This document shows, piece by piece, positions 8,384 through 16,852 of a DNA stretch of 64,000 nt. The stretch lies in the NCBI RefSeq assembly GCF_014207705.1, contig NZ_JACHIU010000001.1, positions 6,626,501 to 6,690,500 of the forward strand, read 5' to 3'. The translations under genes were made by a program, and so were the position numbers. The notes beneath the pieces are model-generated. The model saw only the letters and a list, made by a program, of their open reading frames with translations. It had not been told where the DNA came from and did no database searches. The number at the start of each line of letters is the position of its first letter. Position 1 is the stretch's first letter. Source of the DNA: Sphaerisporangium rubeum. GTDB lineage: Bacteria; Actinomycetota; Actinomycetes; Streptosporangiales; Streptosporangiaceae.

Positions 8384-9277
8384 ATGACAGATCTCGAGAA
8401 TGTCACGGTGCAGGCGCCTTCGTCGGTGAGTTGGGTGGTGCATGTCTCCCGGGCCATGTGGGTGGGGGGTGTGCGGGGGCTGATGTTGCAGGCGTTGCAT
8501 CCTTCGGCCATGCGGGGGGTGTGGCAGAACTCGGACTTCCGGGAGGATCCGGTCGGGAGGCTGCTGCGGACGGCCGACTTCGTGGGGAGGGTGACGTTCG
8601 GGAGTCCTGCCGAGGCGGAGGCGGTCGGGGAGCGGGTGCGGCGGGTGCATCGGGGGTTGCGGGTGCGGGAGCCCTCCGGGGTGGTGGGGCGGGTGGACGA
8701 GCCGGAGCTGCTGCTCTGGGTGCACTGCGCGGAGGTGGCGTCCTACCTGGAGACGGTGGTGCGCGCTGGGGTGCGGCTGAGCAGGGAGCAGGCCGATCGT
8801 TATCTGCTGGAGCAGCGGCGGAGCGCGGCTTACGTGGGGTTGAGGGAGGAGGACGTGCCGGGATCTCTCGGGGAGATGCGGGACTACTTCCGGCGGACGC
8901 GGCGGCGGCTCGATGTGACGCCTGAGGCGGCGGCCGCGGTGCGGTTCCTGGTCTCGCCGCGCGTGCCGGAGAGGTTGCGCCTGCTGCGGGTGGCGAAACC
9001 GTTGTACTGGCCGTTCGGAGCGTTGTGTTACTACACGTTGCCGGGGTGGGCCCGGCGGATGTACGGGTTCCTGCCGGAGGTGCCGCAGGCGGGGGTCACG
9101 GTCGCGCTGCGGGGGTTCAGGCAGGCGCTCGAGACGGTGCCTGAGCCACTGTACGAGAAGGTGTTCATGCCGACGACCCGCGAGATGCTCGACGGGGCTC
9201 GAGAACGGCTGGCGGCGGCGGGGTACGACGTGAGCGCGGGGCTCAGGGGGCTGCGGGACCCGCGCCGCCGGCTCTGA
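8384..9277 (+). CDS. MpaB-type oxygenase (DUF2236)
   Basis: A 297-residue member of the DUF2236/MpaB family, related to haem-dependent oxygenases such as rubber oxygenase and the mycophenolate enzyme MpaB. The marks are MLQALHPSAMRGVWQNSDFR near residues 33-53, RVRRVHRGLRVREPSG, and LLLWVHCAEVASYLE, which hold the conserved His residues. There is no signal peptide. The gene has a higher share of GTG/GGG triplets than its neighbours. Its 3' end overlaps the opposing RecB-like gene by 35 bases. The substrate is unknown. Confidence 0.85.
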   Translation: MTDLENVTVQAPSSVSWVVHVSRAMWVGGVRGLMLQALHPSAMRGVWQNSDFREDPVGRLLRTADFVGRVTFGSPAEAEAVGERVRRVHRGLRVREPSGVVGRVDEPELLLWVHCAEVASYLETVVRAGVRLSREQADRYLLEQRRSAAYVGLREEDVPGSLGEMRDYFRRTRRRLDVTPEAAAAVRFLVSPRVPERLRLLRVAKPLYWPFGALCYYTLPGWARRMYGFLPEVPQAGVTVALRGFRQALETVPEPLYEKVFMPTTREMLDGARERLAAAGYDVSAGLRGLRDPRRRL

Positions 9278-10151
9278 TCTCGCCGTCCTCGCTCAGGTCG
9301 GCCAACCCCTCCCAGGGCTGGCGTGCCGGCCCGGCGGCCCGGCCTTCGGAGCAGTGGCGGCGGAAGTCGCACCAGGAGCAGATGGGGCCCGGACGTGCGG
9401 GGAAGCGGTCGTCGAGCGGAGGGGCCGCGGAGTCCTCGGCGCGGAGGGAGCGGTAGTCCTCGTCTGCCTTGGCGGCCTCCTCGGCGATGTCCTCGGCGCG
9501 GGACAGGTGGCGGCGCAGGGTGTCGGGGGTGTGGGTCCAGGTGGCCACCGAGGCGGTCGGCAGGTGGTGTAACTCGACCCGGTGGCAGGAGCGGTGCAGG
9601 ACCCGGGACGCGCAGACGGCGTAGACGGCCAGCGCCAGGGAGGTGCGTGCGTCGTCCTCGGTGAGGGGACGGCGGCCGGTCTTGTAGTCGACGATGACGA
9701 GCTCGTCGCCGCGCCGGTCGATGCGGTCGACCCGGCCGGAGACGGCGATCACGGACGTGCGGGTCGCCACGGTGCGCTCGACGCCGACCGGCTCGTCGGA
9801 CGGGTCCAGGGTGCCGGTGTACGACATCACCATGTCGCGCGCGCGGTCACGCCACTCGGTGGACTGCTCCTGGTCGCGGAAGCCGTCGGTGAGCCAGCCG
9901 CGGGTCAGCAGGACGCCGGCCACGGCGGGGGTGCGGCGCTCGTACGGCTCGCGCCACCACGCGGCGAGAGCGTTGTGCACCGACGCGCCGACGCTGTTGT
10001 GGGCCCACGGCGGGCCCTTCTGCGGCGCGGGCCGGTCGAGGTAGGTGTAGCGGTAACGCCTCGGGCAGTCCAGCCAGGTGTTCAGCCGGGACGGAGTGCA
10101 CGAGTAGAGCCGCCTCGGCATGCCTTCGAGTTCGAGACCGAGTTGCCCCAC
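9243..10151 (-). CDS. RecB-like PD-(D/E)XK nuclease with Fe-S staple
   Basis: A 302-residue single-domain nuclease of the RecB/Cas4/AddB type. The catalytic core is visible as SGRVDRIDRRGDELVIVDYK (D and then D-x-K), continuing TGRRPLT, with a following QL-like helix. An N-terminal Cys (WLDCPRRYRYTY) and a C-terminal CSWCDFRRHC cluster make the four-cysteine [4Fe-4S] staple known from AddB and Cas4. The start is GTG at 10149-10151. No cas genes are near, so this is the widespread actinobacterial stand-alone form, presumably in DNA repair. It overlaps the oxygenase gene tail-to-tail. Confidence 0.88.
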   Translation of the reverse strand: MGQLGLELEGMPRRLYSCTPSRLNTWLDCPRRYRYTYLDRPAPQKGPPWAHNSVGASVHNALAAWWREPYERRTPAVAGVLLTRGWLTDGFRDQEQSTEWRDRARDMVMSYTGTLDPSDEPVGVERTVATRTSVIAVSGRVDRIDRRGDELVIVDYKTGRRPLTEDDARTSLALAVYAVCASRVLHRSCHRVELHHLPTASVATWTHTPDTLRRHLSRAEDIAEEAAKADEDYRSLRAEDSAAPPLDDRFPARPGPICSWCDFRRHCSEGRAAGPARQPWEGLADLSEDGEIRAGGAGPAAP

Positions 10152-10225
10152 GGCGTGCTGTGACTCCTCTCAGCGGTACCGCCGGGCCCGTGGCACGTAC
10201 GGGACCCGGACGGTGAACGGGTGGC

Positions 10226-10939
10226 TCAGTCGTCGTCGAGGCCGAGCTTGATGCCGGAGACCTTGGTGCCGTCCGCCAGCGGGCCCTCCGCGGCGGCGGT
10301 GGTCTGGCCGGTCAGCGAGCCCGAGAGCCAGTCGTCGAACAGGGGCTCCAGGTCGCCGACGGTGGTCTCCTCGCCGTGCGCCGGCAGCACCCTGGTGTCG
10401 TGCGGCAGGGTGAACAGCCGCTCGCCGATGGCGGTGAGCTGGTCGGCCAGCGCGGGGTACTCCCCGTCGACCTTGCCGGGACCGTCGGCCAGCAGCGTCT
10501 TGCCGGTGAAGACGACGCCGAGCGCCTCGACGTACAGGCACACGCCGCCCTGGGTCACGCCAGGGGTGGTCATGACCTCGAGCTCGACGTCGGCGACGCC
10601 GAAGAGGCCCTCGTCCTCCATGTCGATGTCGGGATAGGTCTCCTGCCAGGTCTCCCGCCACAGGCGGCGGTCCTTGCGGTTGAGGGCGATCACGGCCTCG
10701 TCGCGCGCGGCCACCTCGATGGCCCCGCCGACGTGATCGGGCAGGCCGTGGGTGCACACGACGGCCAGCACCTCGCGTTCGCCGACCTCGGAGAGGATCG
10801 TCTCCGCGTCACGCGCGGGGTCGATCACGATGACCTCGGCGTCGTCGCCGATGATCCAGGTGTTGTTCTCGACCTTGTGCTCGGCGCCGTCGATTGTCAC
10901 GACGCCCTCGGTCACCACTCGCTCGATACGCGCTGTCAC
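10226..10939 (-). CDS. Metallo-beta-lactamase-fold protein, probably catalytically dead
   Basis: A protein of about 237 residues with the MBL fold: NNTWIIGDDAEVIVIDPA, CTHGLPDHVGG, VMTTPGVTQGGVCLYV, VVFTGKTLLADGPG and VLPAHGEETTVG align with the five MBL motifs. The usual zinc ligands are largely replaced. HxHxDH reads HGLPDH (second His to Leu), the His of GHTPG is Val (GVTQG), and the bridging Asp of FSGDTL is Lys (FTGKTL). Only the last His (PAHGE) and part of motif 2 remain. It may be a pseudoenzyme. The GTG at 10937-10939 matches where relatives start; GTG at 10960 is possible. Confidence 0.85.
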   Translation of the reverse strand: MTARIERVVTEGVVTIDGAEHKVENNTWIIGDDAEVIVIDPARDAETILSEVGEREVLAVVCTHGLPDHVGGAIEVAARDEAVIALNRKDRRLWRETWQETYPDIDMEDEGLFGVADVELEVMTTPGVTQGGVCLYVEALGVVFTGKTLLADGPGKVDGEYPALADQLTAIGERLFTLPHDTRVLPAHGEETTVGDLEPLFDDWLSGSLTGQTTAAAEGPLADGTKVSGIKLGLDDD

Positions 10940-11015
10940 GGCCACGACCTTACCGAACACTCGTGCCCCTCAGGGCAGGCAACTCGATGACGTTCCGCCG
11001 CGACCGGCCCCGATG

Positions 11016-11651
11016 TCATGGTTCCTCGCCGAGCCGCGGCGAGAAGGCGCCGAACGGCAGGTCGAACTCGTGGTCCCGCACGCTCAGATCATGCAGCCGG
11101 AACTCGGCGAGCGTCAGCAGCCACCCCGCCTCGGTGGGCCACCCGATGATCCACAGCCAGTTCCCCATGGCCTCGCCGACGTACGCCGCGCGGTCCGGCA
11201 GTCCCTCCACCCACCACAGCGGCGTGGGGTGGCCGTTCGCCTCGACCTTGGCGTTCGGCGGGCCCTCGTCGAACCCGGGGCCGGGGTCGGGGCCGTCCAG
11301 ACCGGCGAACGCCGCGCCGAGGCCCATGCCGGGCTCCTCGGCGACGATGAGCAGATCGGCGGGTCCCTGGGTGACGGACGGCCCGGACAGCGCGACGACA
11401 CCGGCGCGCGCGCCGGTGCGCTCGTCACCGGCGTCGCCGAAGCCGGTGACGAGCCAGCCGGCCGGCAGCGGCCACGGCAGCCAGAACGGCACCTTGGCGA
11501 TCCTCGTGACGAGGCCGAGCGCCTCGGGGGACGGCCGGCGCGGCTGGTACGGCAGCACCGAGCCGTGGACGGCGCAGCGCCACGCGCTGGACCACGCGCT
11601 CGGTGGCCGCAGAGCGCCGAAACAGCGAGGGCAGGTAGGCGCGGCTCTCAC
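11016..11651 (-). CDS. DUF6758-type zinc-ribbon protein
   Basis: A 211-residue protein that opens with a zinc ribbon: PTCPRCFGALRPP, then WRCAVHG, a CxxC...CxxH pattern within the first 30 residues. It continues with PFWLPWPLPAGWLVTG, HPTPLWWVEGLPDRAAYVGE and NWLWIIGWP, as in the actinobacterial family labelled DUF6758. The GTG at 11649-11651 places the ribbon at the very N terminus, as in relatives. The function is unknown; there is no membrane segment. It is divergent from the second Nudix gene with 72 bases between start codons. Confidence 0.78.
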   Translation of the reverse strand: MRAAPTCPRCFGALRPPSAWSSAWRCAVHGSVLPYQPRRPSPEALGLVTRIAKVPFWLPWPLPAGWLVTGFGDAGDERTGARAGVVALSGPSVTQGPADLLIVAEEPGMGLGAAFAGLDGPDPGPGFDEGPPNAKVEANGHPTPLWWVEGLPDRAAYVGEAMGNWLWIIGWPTEAGWLLTLAEFRLHDLSVRDHEFDLPFGAFSPRLGEEP

Positions 11652-11711
11652 AGTTACCCACGGTGCTTCCGCCGGTGCGCGGAAGTCAAGGGCATCCCCG
11701 TTATCCCGGCG

Positions 11712-11717
11712 TAATCT
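11712..11717 (+). promoter_or_regulatory. -10 box for a leaderless Nudix mRNA
   Basis: TAATCT ends 6 bases before the ATG at 11724, so the transcript probably begins at or next to the start codon. No Shine-Dalgarno is present. Confidence 0.6.
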
Positions 11718-11723
11718 TGGTGC

Positions 11724-12131
11724 ATGCGGGTGAGGTGCGTGGGTGGGGTGGTGCTCGACGGCGCGGGCCGGTTCCTGCTGGTACGGCGCGGCCGTCCGCC
11801 GGGTGAGGGCCTGTGGTCGCTGCCGGGGGGCCGGGTGGAGGCCGGGGAGTCCGACGCCGAGGCCCTGCGGCGCGAGCTGCTGGAGGAGACCGGCCTGCCG
11901 GTCACGGTGGGACGGCTCGCGGGGACGGTGGAGCGTCCCGGGCCCGGTGGTGTGGTGTACGAGATCCACGACTACCTGGCGGCCCCCGGTGGCGGCACGG
12001 CCCGGCCCGGGGACGACGCGGCAGATGTGGGGTGGTTCACACCCGATGAGCTGGCGGCGCTGCCGCTCACCTCCGGGCTGCTGGACGCGCTCACGTCCTG
12101 GCGACTGCTCGGACCGGCCCGGGACGCGTGA
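11724..12131 (+). CDS. Nudix (MutT-like) hydrolase
   Basis: A 135-residue MutT-type enzyme. VVLDGAGRFLLVRRGRPPG and a perfect Nudix box, GGRVEAGESDAEALRRE followed by LLEETGL, are present. The C-terminal WFTPDELAALPL segment is common to actinobacterial MutT paralogs. The ATG at 11724 lies directly after the -10 box, so translation is probably leaderless. It converges with the large propeller gene. The substrate is not predictable. Confidence 0.92.
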   Translation: MRVRCVGGVVLDGAGRFLLVRRGRPPGEGLWSLPGGRVEAGESDAEALRRELLEETGLPVTVGRLAGTVERPGPGGVVYEIHDYLAAPGGGTARPGDDAADVGWFTPDELAALPLTSGLLDALTSWRLLGPARDA

Positions 12132-12233
12132 GACCTCACGACCTCGGACCCGGCCCCGCAGACCTGGGAACCCCGAGGTTCACCCCCCTGACCTCGACCT
12201 CCAGACATCTCGGAAAGCGCGGGCCGAGGCCGT

Positions 12234-15200
12234 TCAGCGGCTGAAGGTCGTGCGCCACAGGGTCAGGTGGTCGGTCGTGTAGGTCGTGGAGCGGCCGACG
12301 GCCACCACGCGGTCGCCGATGACGGCGATGGCGCCGAGCCATTGCGCGCCGTCGCCGGTCATGCCGTCGCCGGTCAGCGCGTGACGCTGCCAGTCCAGGC
12401 CGTCGCGTGACGTCCACACCGTGGCGTCCTGCGTGGCAGGCGCGCCGTACGATCCGACGGCGACGAGGCCGGACGGCGCCGACGTCATGTCGAGCACGAC
12501 GGCGGTGTCGTCGGCCGGCAGCCAGGAGTACTCCCAGCTCTCCCCGTCGTCCCCGGAGACCGCGGCGAACGGCCGCTCACCTCCCTTGTCGTCGGTGGCG
12601 GCACCGACCGCGATCACGTCACCGTCGCGCACCACCACCCTGCGCAGGGACGCCGACCGCGCGCCGTCCGGCACCACGCGTTTGCGCGCCGTCCAGTTCA
12701 GGCCGTCCTGCGACACCCACACCACGCCGGACGTACGGCCGGCGCTCCCCGAGCCGCCGACCGCGATGTAGCCGCCGCCGGTCGCGGCGACGTCCTCGAT
12801 GCGCACGTCGGCGCCACCGGCCGGCAGGCTGCGCGGCGCGGCCCGTGAGAAGCGTTTGAGGTCGGCGGTGAACCACAGCGCGGCGACCACCCCGCCGGGG
12901 CCGCTGTCGTCGCCTGCCAGCACGTACCCCTTGGGTCCGGCCGCGACCACACGTGGCACGACGGCGTACCGGCCGGACGCGCCGAGCGCCGGGGACTGCG
13001 GCGCGGCCCGCCAGTCGCGGCCGTTGCCGGAGACGGCGAGCATGGGACGGATGAACGCCGAGTCGGCGGTGGCGCTGCCGACCGCGAGCCACCCGTGGGG
13101 GCCGTGCGCGACGTCGTTCAGCGACTGCCGTCCCGCGCCGCCGAGCGCCGGTGAGCCGGCCGGCCGCCAGTTCTCGCCGGTGGAGCTGGTCCAGATGCCG
13201 GCGTCGCCTTTCACCGAGCCGACCGCGACGAACGTCTCACCCGCCGCGACGAGGGCCGCGGTGTCCCTGGCCTGGCGGGTCAGGCCGTCCACCTCGGCGA
13301 GCGGCACCGGCGCGGCGGCCCGGCCCTTGGCCGCGGTCATGAGCACAGCGAGGTTGTCCAGTCCGTCGGCCCGCTGGTCCCCCGCGGCGACCAGGGTGCC
13401 CTTGTCGGTGACGGCGAGGCCGCGCAGGGTGCCGGGGATCTGGCCGAGGTCGGTGCTCTCGGTCCACTTGCGGCCGTCGGTGCTGGTGTAGACGGCGTAC
13501 CGCTCCCAGCCGGACTCGGCGACGGCCGCCACGCCTGCCTTGGACGTCGCGAGGCCCCGCACACCGGTCGCCTCACGGCCGAGGCCGTCGATGACGCCGC
13601 ACTGGCGCCACGCGTCGCCGAGCTCGGAGCAGTACACCTTGACCTCGCCGGAGGAGGACTTCTGCAGGGTCGGGACCAGCACGAACCCCTTGCCTGTCGC
13701 GGCGAGCGCACCGGGTTCCGGACGTACGCCGGGGAGCGCGGCGGCGGTGCGCAGCCAGGTGCGGCCGCCGTCGGGGGAACGCAGGATGACCGAGGTGCTG
13801 TCCCCCTTGCCGGGGTCGGCGAGCGCCACGACGGCGTCGCCGCGTGCGGCGACGGCCCTGATGGCCCGCACCTTGTCGGTGGTGCCGATGTCGCGGCTCT
13901 CGACGCGGCTCCAGCTCTGGCCGTCCGGCGAGACCCAGGCGACCGGGCCGTACCCGTCGGGGAGCGCGGTGGAGCCGACGGCGACGAAACCGCTACCGGT
14001 GCGTGCCAGGTCGGTGATGCGGTCGCCGCTCCAGAACGGCGCGAGGCGTGCGGGGTCCACGGCGGTCCACGTGCCACCGTCGGTGCTGGTCCACAGGCCG
14101 CGGGCCGCCGGGCCCGCCGCGCCTGGGGCCTCGGTGCCGGCGGCGAGCCACAGTCCGGCGCCGCCGGCGACCCGGCCCGCCGCTCTGGCCTGCTGGTATC
14201 CGGCGGGCCCCGCGACCCGGCCGAGCCGCCAGGTGCCGCCGCCGTCCTCGGAGACCAGGAACAGGGGCCGGGGGACGGGGCTGGTGGTGTCGCTGCCGAC
14301 GGCCACCACCGTGGAGCCGACGGAGGTGACGGCGCTCAGCACCTGGCGCGAGCCGCTGCCGCTGGTGCCTGCGGGGGCCACGAACGCCTGGTCCCCCGAG
14401 CCGCCGTCCCCGGCGGCGAGGCGCAGGCCGGCTCCTGTGGGGGAGTTCACCCAGTTGACGATGACCAGGCCGAGTCCGGACGCGGCGAGCAGCACCACGA
14501 CGACGAAGACCGGGGTGAGCAGGCCGCGTCCCGGCCGGCCCGGCCGCGGCGTGCGGCGGGGTGGACGTGTGGTGGTCTGCTCTCTGTGGTGCCGTCCTCG
14601 TCCGCGGCTTCGCGGCGGTCCTGACGCGACGAGGACGTCGGGACGGGGTGGGCTGGTGGCGAGGGGTCGTCTCGGGGTGGCGGGCCGGCCCGCCGGGGGG
14701 CGGCCGATGCGTTCGCCGGTGGTGGGGTCGTCCGGTGGATAGGTGATCTCCGGCTCGGCGGGGATGTGCGGTTCGACCCGGATGCCGGGTTCCGCCACGC
14801 CGGGTAACGCGCCGGTGTGGCCGGGGTCAGGGGGTTCGTGGTGCTCGGCGAAGGTCGCGTGCCGCGGGCTCGCGCCGCGCGCCGCCTCGCCGGCGTACCC
14901 GGCACCCGCCGGGTAGCCCATGGTGGCGCCGTCGTCGTCGCGCCGGGGTTCGCTCGCGTGCCGCGGCGGGGGCTTGCGCGGGGGGCCGGAGGCGACGAGC
15001 TTGTCGGGACGGTCCACCAGGCGGCGGGGAGGCTCGTGCGGTTCCGTCGGCGGGCCGGGGTGCCGGTCGGCGGTGTGGGGCTCCGGCGCGCTGTGGCGGG
15101 CCTCAGGACGCGCGTAGGGGTGACGGCCGGAGGCGGGCCGGGGGTCGGGGGCCGGGTCGCGCGGGGGCTCGCCGGGGGTGGGTGCGCCGAAGGGAGGCAG

Positions 15201-15386
15201 AGCCCATGGGGACTGCAGAGGGGTGCCGTGGGGCTGGTCGGCGCCGGGAGGCGGCGGCGCGTGGTGGAGAGCCGGTGGAGGAGCCTCGGACATGCGGGGG
15301 CCGAAGTGTGGCGACATGTCACCATGGCCGGCGGAATCGTCCGGCGGCCATCCTGACGAGCGCGGGTCGTGGGGGCCCGAGGCCAC
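12234..15386 (-). CDS. Membrane protein with disordered N-terminal tail and Asp-box beta-propeller
   Basis: About 1050 residues in three parts. Residues 1-287 are Pro/Arg/His-rich and disordered; LVASGPP occurs at about 130-136 and 252-258, and the protein begins VASGPH. One membrane helix follows (about 288-312). The outside part has at least nine Asp-box motifs (S-x-D-G-x-x-W), such as STDGGTWT, SPDGQSWS, STDGRKWT, SQDGLNWT and SRDGLDWQ, spaced about 60-80 residues apart as in sialidase/BNR propellers. No sialidase catalytic residues are evident; it may be a sensor, adhesin or scaffold. The GTG at 15384-15386 has GAGGAGG at good spacing, better than the GTG at 15395, which touches the ribosome site. 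Confidence 0.85.
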   Translation of the reverse strand: MASGPHDPRSSGWPPDDSAGHGDMSPHFGPRMSEAPPPALHHAPPPPGADQPHGTPLQSPWALPPFGAPTPGEPPRDPAPDPRPASGRHPYARPEARHSAPEPHTADRHPGPPTEPHEPPRRLVDRPDKLVASGPPRKPPPRHASEPRRDDDGATMGYPAGAGYAGEAARGASPRHATFAEHHEPPDPGHTGALPGVAEPGIRVEPHIPAEPEITYPPDDPTTGERIGRPPAGRPATPRRPLATSPPRPDVLVASGPPRSRGRGRHHREQTTTRPPRRTPRPGRPGRGLLTPVFVVVVLLAASGLGLVIVNWVNSPTGAGLRLAAGDGGSGDQAFVAPAGTSGSGSRQVLSAVTSVGSTVVAVGSDTTSPVPRPLFLVSEDGGGTWRLGRVAGPAGYQQARAAGRVAGGAGLWLAAGTEAPGAAGPAARGLWTSTDGGTWTAVDPARLAPFWSGDRITDLARTGSGFVAVGSTALPDGYGPVAWVSPDGQSWSRVESRDIGTTDKVRAIRAVAARGDAVVALADPGKGDSTSVILRSPDGGRTWLRTAAALPGVRPEPGALAATGKGFVLVPTLQKSSSGEVKVYCSELGDAWRQCGVIDGLGREATGVRGLATSKAGVAAVAESGWERYAVYTSTDGRKWTESTDLGQIPGTLRGLAVTDKGTLVAAGDQRADGLDNLAVLMTAAKGRAAAPVPLAEVDGLTRQARDTAALVAAGETFVAVGSVKGDAGIWTSSTGENWRPAGSPALGGAGRQSLNDVAHGPHGWLAVGSATADSAFIRPMLAVSGNGRDWRAAPQSPALGASGRYAVVPRVVAAGPKGYVLAGDDSGPGGVVAALWFTADLKRFSRAAPRSLPAGGADVRIEDVAATGGGYIAVGGSGSAGRTSGVVWVSQDGLNWTARKRVVPDGARSASLRRVVVRDGDVIAVGAATDDKGGERPFAAVSGDDGESWEYSWLPADDTAVVLDMTSAPSGLVAVGSYGAPATQDATVWTSRDGLDWQRHALTGDGMTGDGAQWLGAIAVIGDRVVAVGRSTTYTTDHLTLWRTTFSR

Positions 15387-15633
15387 GCTCAGCACCTCCT
15401 CGTCGGCAGCCTAAGCCTGTGTGATAGCCGTGATTCGGGACCGTTCCACCGAACCTCCGCGCATCCGGTGTGTCGGCCACAGATCCGCTGTGATCGTACC
15501 GATACCCACCCGTGCCCGTAGATCACACGGCCGAGCTCCCTCGCCCTCGCCGACAGCGCGCACCTCCCTGGGGCCGGCCACCCGGCCCGTACACATTCCA
15601 GGGCAACATGCCGAGACCCTTCCTGGCGAGACC

Positions 15634-15657
15634 TCTCTAGTCAGATTTATCTAGAGA
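15634..15657. terminator. 7-bp inverted repeat at the end of the CPBP gene
   Basis: Arms TCTCTAG and CTAGAGA separated by an AT-rich 10-base loop. The repeat overlaps the last codons and stop of the CPBP gene at 15647. It may be a weak terminator or an operator for the downstream propeller gene, about 250 bases away. No other structure was found in 15396-15633. Confidence 0.35.
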
Positions 15658-16804
15658 CCGTCGGAATTGCCCGCCTTTGGGCGATTATCACGACCACGAT
15701 CGCGAACACGGCCAGCTGCACCACCGTCCCGCTGACCGCCTGCCACGGCACCGCCCCCTGCTTCAACGCGTCCCCGAGCTCACCGGCCGCCGCAGCCGGC
15801 AGGAAACTCACGACGTTGTTGAGCACGTGGAGCGCGATCGGCGCCTCCAGGCCGCCGGTGCGCACCGCCAGCCACCCCATCAGCAGCCCGAAGCCGAACA
15901 CGTCGAGGATGCCCCAGTCGGTGTAGGCGTGCAGCGACGTGAAGGCCGCGGCCCCGATCACGATGCCGGGCCACGGCGTCGTGAAGAAGGAGCCGAACGC
16001 CTGGATCAGCCACCCGCGGAACATGTACTCCTCGGCCGCCGCCTGGAACGGCACCAGCAGCAGGATCACCACCAGCCCCGGCGCGAACCGCTCCCAGCCC
16101 ACCCAGCCGAACATGCCGTCGAGCCCCTCGCCGGTCACGGCGAACGTGAGCATCATCGCGAGCTGGCCGAGGACCATCGCCACCAGCGCCACCACCGAGC
16201 ACAGCAGCAGCCACCTCCACCGCAGCCGTCCCGCCACCGACGACAACGTGCCGGGCCTGCGGCGCTGCACCAGCCACGCCGTACCGAACACCACCGGCAG
16301 CACCAGCGCGATGGACAGCAGCGCCACGGCCAGCTCGAACACCGGGTCGCCGAACAGCCGCTCGTCCGACATCACCACCGCCACGCCGGCGAACTGCGCC
16401 ACCACCGCGCCGATCGTGATCACGATGACGCCGACCAGAAGGTACGCCATCGCGACGACCACCGTGCCGACCACCGGCCGCCACCAGCGGTGCCACGGCG
16501 TGCGGCCGAGGTGGTCGTACCGCGTGCCGCTCGGCGGGGGGACGGTCCACGGCGCCGGCGCCGGCGCCTGACCCCACGGCGCGGGCCCCGGGTAGGGGCC
16601 GTACGGACCCTGCGAAGGCGGCCCGCCGTGCGGACCCTCCGCGGGAGGGCGGCCGTGAGGCGTCCGCGCAGGCGGCCCTCCTGGAGGCTGTGGGCCGTTC
16701 CCAGGCCACCCTTGCCGCTCCGGGGACCCCGGCTCCTCCCCCGGAGGCTTCCACGGGTGCTGCGGCTCCTGAGGCCCCTGCGGCGGTTCGTGCATAGTGG
16801 TCAT
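15647..16804 (-). CDS. CPBP-family intramembrane metalloprotease
   Basis: About 385 residues. The N-terminal 100 residues are Pro/Gly-rich and cytoplasmic (PPAEGPHGGPPSQGPYG). Then come about eight membrane helices with the CPBP/Abi catalytic motifs: AAEEYMFRG (EExxxR), FTSLHAYTD (FxxxH) and ALHVLNN. These enzymes cleave substrates in the membrane or, in some bacteria, give bacteriocin self-immunity. The ATG at 16802-16804 is used; ATGs at 16813 and 16795 are alternatives. A second CPBP gene lies at 43836-44672. Confidence 0.9.
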   Translation of the reverse strand: MTTMHEPPQGPQEPQHPWKPPGEEPGSPERQGWPGNGPQPPGGPPARTPHGRPPAEGPHGGPPSQGPYGPYPGPAPWGQAPAPAPWTVPPPSGTRYDHLGRTPWHRWWRPVVGTVVVAMAYLLVGVIVITIGAVVAQFAGVAVVMSDERLFGDPVFELAVALLSIALVLPVVFGTAWLVQRRRPGTLSSVAGRLRWRWLLLCSVVALVAMVLGQLAMMLTFAVTGEGLDGMFGWVGWERFAPGLVVILLLVPFQAAAEEYMFRGWLIQAFGSFFTTPWPGIVIGAAAFTSLHAYTDWGILDVFGFGLLMGWLAVRTGGLEAPIALHVLNNVVSFLPAAAAGELGDALKQGAVPWQAVSGTVVQLAVFAIVVVIIAQRRAIPTVSR

Positions 16805-16852
16805 TCTTCCCATCTGACGGCCGAGCCGCGCCGGTCGGAGCGTCGCGCGCCG

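Noticed and set aside
9243-10151. RecB-like nuclease as a Cas4
   Set aside because: No CRISPR array or other cas genes nearby; the stand-alone form is common in actinobacteria.
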